A stretch of DNA of 64,000 bases from Zunongwangia endophytica (GCF_030409505.1 NZ_JAUFPZ010000002.1:124001-188000); one strand, 5' to 3'. Counted from the stretch's first letter, positions 36,245 through 46,179 are shown. The notes: generated by a model not told the origin, from the letters alone. Numbers and translations: made by a program.

Positions 36245-36988
36245 ATGTGTTCGATGTTAGTTTATTATTCCTTCCTGACTTTACTGCTTTTTAGTTCCTG
36301 TGACAGTTCTCAGCAAAATGAGGAGTTACCTGAGGTACAAACCACCCGGATTATAGAGTTTTCCGGCTACCAATGGATCGTGAGAACTTCTGATGGGGAT
36401 AAAGTAGGGCCGGGCCCCAATTACTTTTCAGACTCCAAAGAGAATGTTTGGGTTGATGCAGCAGGCCGCCTCCACCTAAGGCTTGTGAAACGAAACGGAA
36501 ACTGGTACTGTTCAGGGGTTATTATGCGTAGTTCCCTCGGCTTTAAAAAGTATGTGTTTTACCTCTCTAGTCGTGTAGATCATCTCGATGAGAATATCAT
36601 TGCGGGGCTGTTTACCCATAAAACCGATAGCCAGGAAATTGATATCGAGTTTTCCCGATGGGCAGATCCTGAAAATCAAAACGCGCAGTTTGCTGTGCAG
36701 CCTTCTTCCAAAGCCGAGAACAAGGAACGGTTTGATATGGATATGGAAAGCAATACCTCTACACATTTCTTTGACTGGAAACCCGACCAGATAACATTTG
36801 CAAGTTACAGGGGGCATACTCTGGAGCCGGAAGCGTCTGATATATATAGTACGTGGAATTATACAGACGAAAACATTCCACCTGAAAATAACGAGCGTCT
36901 AAAAATAAATTTGTGGTTATTCCGCGGAGCGGCTCCGGTCAATGGTACCGGAGGTGAACTGATCATAGACCGGGTTGAGGTTTACTAA
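36245..36988 (+). CDS. GH16-like glycoside hydrolase lipoprotein
   Basis: A 247-aa protein with a lipoprotein signal (LLFSSCDSS) and a concanavalin-like jelly-roll fold. The GH16 catalytic signature ExDxxE is present as QEIDIEFSRW (about residues 139-148), after GLFTHKTDS. Strand landmarks are SGYQWIVRTSDGDKVGPGPN and ERLKINLWLFRGAAPVNG. It is short for GH16 but complete at both ends. In this locus it may make the endo-cut in a GlcNAc-containing polymer (a GH16 activity known for poly-LacNAc/keratan-type chains); the actual bond is unknown. Confidence 0.75.
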   Translation: MCSMLVYYSFLTLLLFSSCDSSQQNEELPEVQTTRIIEFSGYQWIVRTSDGDKVGPGPNYFSDSKENVWVDAAGRLHLRLVKRNGNWYCSGVIMRSSLGFKKYVFYLSSRVDHLDENIIAGLFTHKTDSQEIDIEFSRWADPENQNAQFAVQPSSKAENKERFDMDMESNTSTHFFDWKPDQITFASYRGHTLEPEASDIYSTWNYTDENIPPENNERLKINLWLFRGAAPVNGTGGELIIDRVEVY

Positions 36989-37069
36989 AGTCCGTTCTAT
37001 TATAGTGAAAAATGATGGTATAACCTATTGGTGCCATTTTTATAAAAATCAATTTAAAAAGTAAAGTAA

Positions 37070-37840
37070 ATGTTAGAATCCAGTAAAGATATCCATGTGT
37101 TTACTACAGCTAAGCTGGCCGGCAGCAATGCCGGTATACAAGTAGAACGTCATATCGAAGAATTACAGGAAAAAAAGGACAGCATTCGTATTGTTTTTGC
37201 AGCAGCACCCTCACAGGATGCAATGCTTGCGTATTTGTCAAAATCAGAAAGAATCCGGTGGGATAAAATTGTCGCTTTTAACATGGATGAGTATATTGGA
37301 CTTTCTTCTGAGGCTCCTGAGACTTTTGCACATTATCTGGAAACCCATTTGTTTTCTAAAGTAAAGCTTAAGGAGAAGCATACCATCAATGCTGAAGCAT
37401 CAATAGAGGAAGAGATTAACAGATATAGCCGTTTAATACAGGATGCACCTATAGATATCGTATGCCTGGGGATTGGTGAGAACGGGCACATCGCATTTAA
37501 TGATCCCCCGGTAGCAAATTTTAACGATCCTCTTATCCTAAAAGAAGTTAACTTAGACTCTTCTTGTCGCATGCAGCAGGTTAACGACGGGTGTTTTTCT
37601 TCGATTGACGCAGTGCCACAACGTGCGCTTACCCTTACCATCCCTGTGCTTTTTAGCGGTGAGCGTTTATTTTGTGTGGTGGTAGGCGAGAAAAAGAGCC
37701 AGGCTGTAAAAGATACCTTTGCCGGGGTAAATACTTGGTGTCCGGCGTCGATTTTGACAACGCATAAAAAATGTGAATTCTTTTTTGATACAGCGGCATT
37801 TAAAGAATTAGCAAAAGTCAAAACTGTATATGATAATTAA
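37070..37840 (+). CDS. nagB: Glucosamine-6-phosphate deaminase
   Basis: Converts glucosamine-6-phosphate to fructose-6-phosphate and ammonia. The 256-aa sequence has the family marks: VFAAAPSQDAML, the catalytic region FNMDEYIGLS and the GIGENGHIAFNDP block with the active-site His. Its product feeds glycolysis and its substrate comes from nagA in the same operon. The gene lies 81 bases after the GH16 gene and overlaps no neighbour when the downstream start is set at 37854. Confidence 0.93.
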   Translation: MLESSKDIHVFTTAKLAGSNAGIQVERHIEELQEKKDSIRIVFAAAPSQDAMLAYLSKSERIRWDKIVAFNMDEYIGLSSEAPETFAHYLETHLFSKVKLKEKHTINAEASIEEEINRYSRLIQDAPIDIVCLGIGENGHIAFNDPPVANFNDPLILKEVNLDSSCRMQQVNDGCFSSIDAVPQRALTLTIPVLFSGERLFCVVVGEKKSQAVKDTFAGVNTWCPASILTTHKKCEFFFDTAAFKELAKVKTVYDN

Positions 37841-37853
37841 AACAAACAGCATT

Positions 37854-39407
37854 ATGAAGTTTCCATCTTTGTACCACTTTATTCTATTCGTAACGCTCTT
37901 ATTTTATGGTTCCTCTAGCAGTATTGCCCAGGTTAAGCAAGATTCCGGTTTTGAGGTTAAGGGTTTTCATCTCGATCTTCGTATCCAGGTGATGACTCCC
38001 AATGCATTGAAAGCATTTGCCAAAGAGCTTGCAGAACTAGGAATGAATACCCTTGTGATGGAATATGAAGCGACCTATCCTTTTAAAAAACATGCTACAA
38101 TCGCTAATGAATATGCGTATACCCGTGCCGAAATTGAAGATTTTATAAAGTATTGCAACAATCTGGAGATTGAAGTGATACCTCTTCAGCAGAGCCTGGG
38201 GCATTTGGAATACGTCCTCAGGAATCCCAGGTATGGTGCACTAAAAGAAGATCGAAAAGATATCTCTCAGGTTTGTCCCATGCAAATAGAGGAAAGCAAA
38301 AAGCTTTTTAGCGAATTGTTTGCTGATATGGCAGAAATCCATAATTCAGACTATATACATATTGGGGGTGATGAAACCAGACTTTTGGGACACTGCCCCT
38401 TATGTCAAAAAAAGGTAGAGGAGGTCGGCACCTCTAAGCTGTTTGTAGATTACATGGCTATGATTTGTAAGTTAGTCGTTGATCTGGGGAAAAAACCGGT
38501 GATGTGGGCCGATATTATTTTAAAACATCCGGAAGCTGCCCAGGAACTCCCTGAAGAGACCATTTTTGTAGACTGGAACTACGGCTGGAAAATCAACCAC
38601 TTTGGAGATATTCCCCAACTTCAGGATCAGGGCTTTACTTTTTGGGGAGCCCCGGCAATACGCAGCCATCCTGATAACTGGTATGTTACTGACTGGAAAA
38701 CACATTTCAACAATCAGGAACGTTTTATTCCCTACGCCCGTAACTCTGGTTATGAAGGAATGATAATGACTTCCTGGTCTACCAGTGGGGTGTATGGCTT
38801 CACATGGGACGTAGACTACAGCGTAGTAGATATGGTGCAGCTCCGTAATACCTATCCGCTTTCCGGATTTAGAATACTGGTTGCTAGCTATGCCGAGACC
38901 CTGAACACGAAAGATACCGTAAATACCCGTGATTTTATTCAGAAATATGCTAAAGAGCGTTTTGGCCTCTCTGAAAAAGCTACTGACAGTTTTTTGGAAT
39001 TTCTATATAGCAATCCCGAATTGATTGTAGATGGAAAACCTCAACGAAGTTCAAGTATTGATGAAATGATAAGTTACTTTAATCCTATCAGGAATAAACT
39101 AAAAAGCATTAAGGTTACTTCCTATGCAGAAGAATTCAATCATTTTAAACTGATGGCTGATTTAAGAATGCATTATCTTAATTTCAAAAAAGTAGAGGTG
39201 CGCTATAACGATCCTTCCTATTCGTTAGAAAAGGCACCCCTGCTTCTTGCACGTCTTGATGAACTACTCGCAGAAGCCCAGACATTGAATGAGCGTTTCT
39301 CAAAGCTAAATAAAGGCTTTCTGTACGATGCTGAAATTGAGGAGCAAAATCATCTGCGTACACAGAAGTTAGAGGTATTGTACGATCGCTTGTCAAAATT
39401 AAAATAA
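37854..39407 (+). CDS. GH20 beta-N-acetylhexosaminidase, short form
   Basis: A 517-aa secreted enzyme. I set the start at the ATG at 37854 (MKFPSLYHFILFVTLLF, signal peptide), not the earlier ATG inside nagB. The GH20 catalytic Asp-Glu pair is in YIHIGGDETRLLGHC. Unlike the second GH20 (42078), the usual N-terminal GH20b domain is absent: the barrel starts directly at VKGFHLDLRIQVMT. A CPLC pair follows the catalytic motif, as in HEXDC-like hexosaminidases. It probably releases terminal GlcNAc or GalNAc. Confidence 0.85.
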   Translation: MKFPSLYHFILFVTLLFYGSSSSIAQVKQDSGFEVKGFHLDLRIQVMTPNALKAFAKELAELGMNTLVMEYEATYPFKKHATIANEYAYTRAEIEDFIKYCNNLEIEVIPLQQSLGHLEYVLRNPRYGALKEDRKDISQVCPMQIEESKKLFSELFADMAEIHNSDYIHIGGDETRLLGHCPLCQKKVEEVGTSKLFVDYMAMICKLVVDLGKKPVMWADIILKHPEAAQELPEETIFVDWNYGWKINHFGDIPQLQDQGFTFWGAPAIRSHPDNWYVTDWKTHFNNQERFIPYARNSGYEGMIMTSWSTSGVYGFTWDVDYSVVDMVQLRNTYPLSGFRILVASYAETLNTKDTVNTRDFIQKYAKERFGLSEKATDSFLEFLYSNPELIVDGKPQRSSSIDEMISYFNPIRNKLKSIKVTSYAEEFNHFKLMADLRMHYLNFKKVEVRYNDPSYSLEKAPLLLARLDELLAEAQTLNERFSKLNKGFLYDAEIEEQNHLRTQKLEVLYDRLSKLK

Positions 39408-39432
39408 AACTCATATTAAAAGCCTAGCCCCC

Positions 39433-40905
39433 ATGCAATTATTAGACTGGATAGTTCTGTCGATTTACTTTGTAATGCTGTTAGCAATAGGATTATGGTC
39501 ATACTTTCGAGTTAAGAACTCTGAAGATTTTTATACTGCCGGTGGAAAATTGCCCTGGTGGCTTTCCGGGATTTCGCATCATGTTTCGGGCTATAGCGGT
39601 GCGGTATTTGTAGCCTATGCAGCAATTGCCTACACCCATGGTTTTACCCTTTATATATGGTGGGCTTTTACGGTAGGTGTAGCTACGCTCATAGCAGCTT
39701 TTTTTATAGCTCCCAGATGGTCACGTCTTCGTATCTATGCAGGCATTCAATCGCCTACCGAATATTTGTTATTACGTTATAATTTAACTACACAGCAACT
39801 TATAGCTTGGACCGGAGCAATCATAAAAGTTTTTGATACGGGAGGAAAACTGGCGGCTATAGCAGTACTATTAAATGTATTTAGCGGGACCTCAATCACC
39901 TTTGGGATTCTTCTTGTGGGCGGGATTTCGCTTATATACATCACTATTGGAGGACTTTGGGCAGATGTGTGGAATGATTTTGGACAATTTATTGTACAAC
40001 TATTGGCAGGTCTGACGATGTTTATCATGGTCATCCTAAAACTCGACATGGGTATAAGTGGGATTTTTCAGATGTGGGATGAATTGCCGGAAGGAAATGC
40101 CACTTTCTTTAATGATCCCTATACCATTAACTTTGCTTTGGTAATGCTGGTTATCAACTTTTTCAGTTACAGTGGAGGAACCTGGAATCTTGCCACCCGT
40201 TTTATATCCTCTTCTTCTGGGAAAACTGCAAGAAAAGCCGCCCTTTTCTCATCCTGTTTGTATTTTGTTTGGCCTCTTATTTTATTATACCCCATGTTTG
40301 CGGCCCCTTTATTTTTTGAAAATCTTTCAGATCCAAGCTTATCCTATGGTAAATTGGTACTTGATTTTCTGCCTACCGGCCTGGTGGGGTTGGTGCTGGC
40401 TTCGTTATTTGCAAACACCCTATCTATGACAGCGTCAGATTCTAATACCGTTTCGGCAGTGATTAGCCGTGATATTTTACCCAATATATTTCCTAAAGTA
40501 AAAAAATACTCCAAAAAACAATTGCTGGTGCTGGCACGTGGAACCACCTTTGGATTTACCTTGCTGACTATTGTTACTGCCCTTAATGCCGGCCTTTTCG
40601 GCGGGGTTTTCGGATTGATAATTTCGTGGTTTGCGGCACTGCTAGGTCCCATAGCCATTCCTATGATTTTAGGACTGCTTCCTGCATTTAGTAAAAGTAA
40701 TGGCACTATAGCCCTAATTTCAATAGTAGGCGGTTTGAGTAGTTTTTTTGTATTTAAATGGGTTGCGGTAGATTCATTCGCTTTGGAAGTGGGTGGGCCT
40801 ACACTGGTCTCACTGATAGTTTACATTTTTGCAGGATTTATCAGTACCAAAGAGGTGCCGCAGCACGTTAAGGAGCTTCATACCAATCTGGATAAGAATC
40901 ATTAA
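39433..40905 (+). CDS. Sodium:solute symporter of the GlcNAc locus
   Basis: A 490-aa SSS-family transporter with about 13 to 14 hydrophobic segments. Landmarks are FYTAGGKLPWWLSGISHHVS, YIWWAFTVGV and the sodium-site helix ANTLSMTASDSNTVSAVISRD. Its position between GH20 and nagA suggests uptake of free GlcNAc. It is only distantly like the symporter at 2760. No sugar kinase is encoded next to it. Confidence 0.9.
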   Translation: MQLLDWIVLSIYFVMLLAIGLWSYFRVKNSEDFYTAGGKLPWWLSGISHHVSGYSGAVFVAYAAIAYTHGFTLYIWWAFTVGVATLIAAFFIAPRWSRLRIYAGIQSPTEYLLLRYNLTTQQLIAWTGAIIKVFDTGGKLAAIAVLLNVFSGTSITFGILLVGGISLIYITIGGLWADVWNDFGQFIVQLLAGLTMFIMVILKLDMGISGIFQMWDELPEGNATFFNDPYTINFALVMLVINFFSYSGGTWNLATRFISSSSGKTARKAALFSSCLYFVWPLILLYPMFAAPLFFENLSDPSLSYGKLVLDFLPTGLVGLVLASLFANTLSMTASDSNTVSAVISRDILPNIFPKVKKYSKKQLLVLARGTTFGFTLLTIVTALNAGLFGGVFGLIISWFAALLGPIAIPMILGLLPAFSKSNGTIALISIVGGLSSFFVFKWVAVDSFALEVGGPTLVSLIVYIFAGFISTKEVPQHVKELHTNLDKNH

Positions 40906-40915
40906 AATAAGAGCA

Positions 40916-42064
40916 ATGGGAATTCGTTTACAGGGAATACATTATAAAACTCATGAGATCATTGAAGTGGAGATAAATTCCGGCTACATTTCCCGTATTA
41001 GCCCACTTCAGGAGTTACAAGAAGAATTGATTATAGCTCCAGGGCTGGTAGATTTACAAATTAACGGATTTAAAGGCATTGATTTTAATGAGGTAAATCT
41101 AACCCAGCAGCAGGTATTAACAGTAACACAAGAACTTTTTAAAACAGGGATTACCGGTTATTTTCCCACCCTGATCACCAATAGCGATGCAGCAATTAGT
41201 AAGACCATTGAAGTCCTCGTAAAAAGTTGCGAAGCCTTTCCTCTGGTAAGAAATAGTATTATGGGGATTCATCTTGAAGGACCATTTTTGTCTGCAGAAG
41301 AAGGCTCCCGTGGAGCCCATCCTTTAAAATATATTAAAGCTCCAGATTGGGATCTTTTTTGCAAATGGCAGGAGCAGTCAAAAGGAATGATCAAACTCAT
41401 CACCCTTGCCCCCGAGTTACCGGGAGCTGATTCTTTTATTAAAAAATGCGTGGCATCCGGGGTGAAAGTAGCTTTGGGGCATACAGCAGCAAATGCGCGG
41501 CAGATACAGGATGCTGTTTCTGCAGGTGCCACCTGCTCAACCCATTTGGGAAATGCCTCTCATCAGTTCCTACCCAGACATGATAATTACATATGGGAAC
41601 AGCTGGCAACGGAACAACTCTGGGCCACCTTAATTGCAGATGGATTTCATTTGCCTCAGGCAATTCTTTCCGTATTTCTAAAGGTCAAAAAAGGCAAAAG
41701 TGTATTAGTGAGCGATGCGACTCGATTTGCAGGATTGCCTCCAGGTGTCTATAAAAGTCATATCGGAGGAGCAGTAGAGTTAGATGAGGCCGGTAAATTA
41801 TGCATTCAGGGTAACCCCAGAATGCTTGCAGGTTCTGCGAAGTCTCTACTCGATTGTGTTAACCACCTCCTTGAACTCAATAGAGTAAAACCAGCGGATG
41901 TTTTTGAGATGGCTTCTTTAAAACCACTTGAGTTGTTGGGGGGCGGGGAGCACTATGAGTTGATGCCGGGGAGTCATGCCGATCTGATTGTCTTTGAACT
42001 AAAGAATTCAAAAACAAGACTTCATAAAACTCTGAAGGGAGGAGAACTAGTCTACACTATTTAA
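40916..42064 (+). CDS. nagA: N-acetylglucosamine-6-phosphate deacetylase
   Basis: Amidohydrolase that removes acetate from GlcNAc-6-phosphate. I start at the ATG at 40916, 11 bases after the symporter stop; a longer frame overlapping the symporter is not plausible. The 382 aa show LVDLQINGFKGIDFNE, GIHLEGPFLSAEEG with the metal Glu, KVALGHTAANARQ and CSTHLGNASHQFLPRHDN metal-binding His residues, and VLVSDATRFAGLPPG with the catalytic Asp. It supplies nagB. Confidence 0.93.
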   Translation: MGIRLQGIHYKTHEIIEVEINSGYISRISPLQELQEELIIAPGLVDLQINGFKGIDFNEVNLTQQQVLTVTQELFKTGITGYFPTLITNSDAAISKTIEVLVKSCEAFPLVRNSIMGIHLEGPFLSAEEGSRGAHPLKYIKAPDWDLFCKWQEQSKGMIKLITLAPELPGADSFIKKCVASGVKVALGHTAANARQIQDAVSAGATCSTHLGNASHQFLPRHDNYIWEQLATEQLWATLIADGFHLPQAILSVFLKVKKGKSVLVSDATRFAGLPPGVYKSHIGGAVELDEAGKLCIQGNPRMLAGSAKSLLDCVNHLLELNRVKPADVFEMASLKPLELLGGGEHYELMPGSHADLIVFELKNSKTRLHKTLKGGELVYTI

Positions 42065-42077
42065 TTCTAATAACATA

Positions 42078-43706
42078 ATGATACAGTTTACAAAAATAAA
42101 ATACGCACTAAGCCTCTTTATTGTGATTCTGGCGGTATTTAAATCAACCAATTCCCTTGCTGATGGCAAGGTACAGATCATTCCTCAACCTACTTCTTTG
42201 TCCTATGGTAAGGGAGAGCTAGTGTTAAATCAGAAGGTATGCATCCAGGCTCCTGCTGAACTTCAGTCAGAACTGGAATTATTACAATCTTTGTTACAAA
42301 AGGGACTTTCAAGAGGTCCTAAACAGGTTTCTAAAAATGGAGATATTCAATTAATGTTGGATGCAAACCGTTTAAGTACTCTTGGAGAGGAAGGATATAA
42401 GCTCCTCGTTGAAGAAGAGGGGATAAAAATTACTGCAGCAACTTCTGCAGGTATTTTTTATGGAATACAGTCAATCAGACAGCTTTTACCCATAACTTTT
42501 GAATACGGTAAACAGTATCAATCTGTAAAAATACCTTGCCTTGAAATCATAGATCGTCCAAGGTTTCCCTGGAGGGCTTTAATGCTTGATGAATCACGTC
42601 ATTTTAAAGGGAAAGAAGTAGTTAAAGATTTACTCGACCAAATGGCCATGCTCAAGATGAATACCTTTCACTGGCACCTAACCGATGACCAGGGCTGGCG
42701 TATTGAGATCAAAAAATACCCAAAATTAACACAGATTGGCTCGGAACGAAAGGATACCCAGATTAGCAGGAATAGTGAATTGCGAACGGGTGAGCCCCAT
42801 AGTGGTTTTTATAAGCAGGACGAAATTAAAGAGATTCTAGAGTATGCTAAACGTTTACACATCAAAGTGGTTCCGGAAATCGAAATGCCGGGACATGCCA
42901 CTGCAGCAATTGCAGCCTATCCTTGGGTGGGGGCGATGGAAACGCCGCAGGAGGTGGCCGTAACCTTTGGCAAATTTGACGATTCCTTTCAGATCGCCGA
43001 CCCTAAGGTGGTACAATTCCTAAAAGATATTCTCGACGAGGTAATTGTACTATTTCCCGGGGCAGTCATCCATATAGGAGGTGATGAGGTAAATTTTAAA
43101 CCTTGGGAACATTCTGCGAAAGTCCTGGATTTTATGAAGAAAAAAGAATTAGCATCTCCTGTAGACCTGCAGATTTATTTTACCAATGAGATTTCTAATT
43201 ATCTGGATCATAAAGGAAAACGCATGATGGGTTGGAATGATATTATGGGAAGCGATATTCACGACGAACGTGGTGAAGATGCTGCGGCAGTTAAACAGAA
43301 ATTGGCAAAATCAACTATTGTCCATTTCTGGAAAGGGGATTTGAATCTGATAAACCAGGCGGTGGAAGAAGGCTATGATGTGGTTAATTCCAATCACTGG
43401 GACACCTATCTCGATTACACCTACGAACGTATTCCTTTATCAAAATCCTATGCTTTTGATCCAGTTCCGGAAGGATTGAATGAACAATATAAGTCGCATA
43501 TTTTGGGAGCGGGAGCACAAATGTGGAGCGAATGGATTCCTACAGTCGCCCAGATGCAAAAACAAATTTTTCCCCGTCTTGCTGCTTATGCCGAAGTAGG
43601 CTGGACCCCTGCCGAAAGCAAAGATTTCACTCGTTTTAAGCAGAATCTGGAGCAGATAAAAAGGAGGTGGGAGTTTCTCGGTATTCAATTTTACGAAGAG
43701 CAATAA
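42078..43706 (+). CDS. GH20 beta-N-acetylhexosaminidase, full-length form
   Basis: A 542-aa secreted exo-hexosaminidase with a signal peptide (LSLFIVILAVFKSTNSLADG), an N-terminal GH20b alpha/beta domain (about residues 30-155) and the catalytic barrel. Substrate-site landmarks are HWHLTDDQGWRIEIKKYP, KVVPEIEMPGHATAAI and the catalytic pair in VIHIGGDEVNFKPW, with a late MWSEWIPTV. It is the last gene of the locus and complements the shorter GH20 at 37854. Confidence 0.94.
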   Translation: MIQFTKIKYALSLFIVILAVFKSTNSLADGKVQIIPQPTSLSYGKGELVLNQKVCIQAPAELQSELELLQSLLQKGLSRGPKQVSKNGDIQLMLDANRLSTLGEEGYKLLVEEEGIKITAATSAGIFYGIQSIRQLLPITFEYGKQYQSVKIPCLEIIDRPRFPWRALMLDESRHFKGKEVVKDLLDQMAMLKMNTFHWHLTDDQGWRIEIKKYPKLTQIGSERKDTQISRNSELRTGEPHSGFYKQDEIKEILEYAKRLHIKVVPEIEMPGHATAAIAAYPWVGAMETPQEVAVTFGKFDDSFQIADPKVVQFLKDILDEVIVLFPGAVIHIGGDEVNFKPWEHSAKVLDFMKKKELASPVDLQIYFTNEISNYLDHKGKRMMGWNDIMGSDIHDERGEDAAAVKQKLAKSTIVHFWKGDLNLINQAVEEGYDVVNSNHWDTYLDYTYERIPLSKSYAFDPVPEGLNEQYKSHILGAGAQMWSEWIPTVAQMQKQIFPRLAAYAEVGWTPAESKDFTRFKQNLEQIKRRWEFLGIQFYEEQ

Positions 43707-44255
43707 TTATAGATATTATCCCTGTACTTTTTTAAAAGAAAGTCATCATAAACCTATGAAAACTACCTATCCCTAGGCTACCTTATTTTTGTACGGGCCT
43801 ACAGGTAAATTTCAAGAGATTCTTTTTGAAAACATTCACAACATCTGCTTTGATCAATACCAATGCCTATCACCTGTTTAGTTTTATTTTTTATGATTAG
43901 TGCGTTGAGGACCGGGCTCTTCTTTATATTGCTAAAACAAGCGGTGTTTAGTTAACATATAAGATGATAGTGTTACCATTAAGTCTTTTATGGCTCTTTG
44001 TAACCTTTTTAACTCTGCTGGGATTCGACTTTTTCAAAGGCATCTATCCTGTTGATCCCTTTTGGCAGCGAATTATTGTAAAAGAACTAAATCACCGAGA
44101 AAATTTAATTACATGCACCTAAAAAAATAGCCTGTGTCCACTGGTATACTTTTTATTTTGATAGGATGTTCAAAAATATAAGGTGCGCTCTTGTAGCACT
44201 GGTAAAACTATGGTTTTATGAATGAATTAGCCAAATAAAAGTAAAAGCAATAACC
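43707..44255 (+). other. Region after the GlcNAc locus with one marginal small ORF
   Basis: The 549 bases show no clear terminator or RNA gene. The only reading frame of interest is a 52-codon frame (43964-44122), listed separately. The rest has many stops on both strands and looks non-coding. Confidence 0.5.
43964..44122 (+). CDS. Possible 52-aa membrane microprotein
   Basis: ATG at 43964 to TAA at 44122 gives one hydrophobic helix (VLPLSLLWLFVTFLTLLGF) and a basic tail (KELNHREN). I see no convincing ribosome-binding or promoter signal. It may be a small membrane protein or chance; I do not recognise it. Confidence 0.3.
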   Translation: MIVLPLSLLWLFVTFLTLLGFDFFKGIYPVDPFWQRIIVKELNHRENLITCT

Positions 44256-44885
44256 ATGAAAGAAGTGATTAAGGAAGCGTGTGTAGAAAGTATTAAGCAA
44301 GCTATAAAAGTTCAAAAGCTTGGGGCTACGAGGTTGGAACTTGTTACACGGTGGGTTGATGGCGGGTTAACTCCTTCGGAACATCTGATAAAGCAAGTAT
44401 TGCAAAATGTTTGCATACCCATACGGGTGATGATACGACCGCGCTCTGGTGATTTCTTATACTCTGATAGTGAATTAAAATGTATTGCAGCGGGTATTGA
44501 GTCGTGTAAAAAAATAGGCGTAGACGGGGTTGTATTTGGAATTCTTAAGGCAGACAAAACCCTCGATTTGGAAGCTATTTCCAAATTTGCAAAATTAGCC
44601 TTTCCTTTAAAAGTAGTTATTCATAAAGCGATAGATGAAACACCTGATATTCTGATTGCCCTGAAACAGCTACTTCAAATCCCCGAAATAAGTACGGTGT
44701 TAACATCTGGTGGTAAATTAAATGCAAGAGAAGGAGCTGATATGCTCAAAAAAATGATGACTCTTGTAGGAGATAGAATAGAGATTATGGCTCAAGGCGA
44801 TATATCACCAGCTAATTTTGACCATCTTCATAAAACTATTAATGCATCGGCTTATCATGGAAAATATATTGTTGGTGGCATTTAA
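44256..44885 (+). CDS. cutC: CutC family protein
   Basis: A TIM-barrel protein of 209 aa with the hallmark IRVMIRPRSGDFLYSDSE, the N-terminal EACVESIKQAIKVQKLGATR with LTPS, and TVLTSGGKLNAREG near the C-terminus. CutC was named for copper homeostasis, but that role is disputed. It is slightly shorter than typical members (about 240 aa), and the usual LELGGLTPS is changed to WVDGGLTPS. Confidence 0.85.
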   Translation: MKEVIKEACVESIKQAIKVQKLGATRLELVTRWVDGGLTPSEHLIKQVLQNVCIPIRVMIRPRSGDFLYSDSELKCIAAGIESCKKIGVDGVVFGILKADKTLDLEAISKFAKLAFPLKVVIHKAIDETPDILIALKQLLQIPEISTVLTSGGKLNAREGADMLKKMMTLVGDRIEIMAQGDISPANFDHLHKTINASAYHGKYIVGGI

Positions 44886-45329
44886 ATATGCTTCCTAAAG
44901 ATTCTCGATTGCTTTATAGCAATTAGAATAATTTGGAAAACAATTTGAGCATTCCTGAAAAGGATAACTTCTTTTAATTTTATCGATTTTAGATTAGCTA
45001 ATTAGCACCATTTATAGCTATAGAAGCAGATTGTAAAATGCAGCTAAAATTAATTCGTGTTTGTTTCAGTCAAATTCGAACTTCAAATAAGGCATGTATA
45101 AGCCCTTTACAGTTTAATTGTACCTATCGAAATTAAATACTATAGCCTAGTAATTGATTTTAATAATCAATAGTTTAAACCAAAGCTAAACTCGCAAAAT
45201 ATCCCTTTCCATAAGACTACGGCATAAACCGCTCGATGCCTTGCTATTTATTCCGTTTCCTTCTGGTTTGGAATTTTGTCTTCCGTTTGTGATGAGGTTA
45301 AAATTATTGTTTAACTAAATTCACATATT
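44886..45329. other. Non-coding stretch between cutC and the DUF932 gene
   Basis: I see no ORF, RNA gene, clear hairpin or strong promoter in these 444 bases. The base composition is AT-rich, like other accessory intergenic DNA here. Confidence 0.5.
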
Positions 45330-46166
45330 ATGTATTTATCAAATCTTCAACAAGACAACCTTTACTTACCGAATGAGATGGTAGCCCTTGATCTGCTAAC
45401 CGGTTATCCATCACGAAAAGGTCTTGAGAATGCTATTCTAAGTAATGGAAAGATCGTTAATGTAGTCTCCAAAAGTTATGGACATCTATCAAATCGTTTG
45501 TTTTTTGAAAAAGCAGAAAACATGCTAATTGAAGCTGGTTTGAGCTTTCAAAGACGGAGTATTAATCGTAACGATCGCTCTTTTGTACTCGACTTGATCA
45601 TTGAGGATCAAAACCAGTTTAGAGTTAAAAATGAAAATGATCAGATCTTACCCATGCTTAGATTTACAAATTCTTACGATGGAAGTGAGAACACAACTGG
45701 ACACTTTGGCTTCTTTCGTAAAGTATGTAGTAATGGTTTACATGTAGCAGATACATCAATAGCTTTTTCAGTGAGACATACCCGAAATAATACTGAATTA
45801 GTAGTGCCCAAAATGAGCGACCTATTTGAGAAATTTATCGAGAATGAATACTATAGTGTGGTTTCCAAATTCCGAAAATTACAGTCCATAAAGCTGTTAG
45901 ATACCAGGCAATTCGTGAAAGATATTGTAGAGCACCTGAACTTATTTAGATATGAATGCAGTGATAAAAATCCTGAGCCTTCAAAGAAATCCAGAGAGGT
46001 ATTAGATATCCTATCACAAGAATCGAAATTGTTTAATGAAGAACCTAATTTTTGGCTAGGCTATAATGCTTTAAATCACGTTTTACACACCAGACTTAAG
46101 AAAAGTTTTCAGCAACAAAAGCGTCTGGATCAAAAGTTATTTAATACCGTTTTAGAAATGGTATAG
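45330..46166 (+). CDS. DUF932 (phage/plasmid-type) protein
   Basis: A 278-aa protein with the DUF932 core: MLRFTNSYDGSENTTGHFGF followed by FRKVCSNGLHVADT. Such proteins are encoded on plasmids, phages and conjugative elements, and their function is not established. This one supports an accessory origin of the region. A rho-independent terminator follows at 46180-46206. Confidence 0.8.
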   Translation: MYLSNLQQDNLYLPNEMVALDLLTGYPSRKGLENAILSNGKIVNVVSKSYGHLSNRLFFEKAENMLIEAGLSFQRRSINRNDRSFVLDLIIEDQNQFRVKNENDQILPMLRFTNSYDGSENTTGHFGFFRKVCSNGLHVADTSIAFSVRHTRNNTELVVPKMSDLFEKFIENEYYSVVSKFRKLQSIKLLDTRQFVKDIVEHLNLFRYECSDKNPEPSKKSREVLDILSQESKLFNEEPNFWLGYNALNHVLHTRLKKSFQQQKRLDQKLFNTVLEMV

Positions 46167-46179
46167 CATTTAAAGGTTT

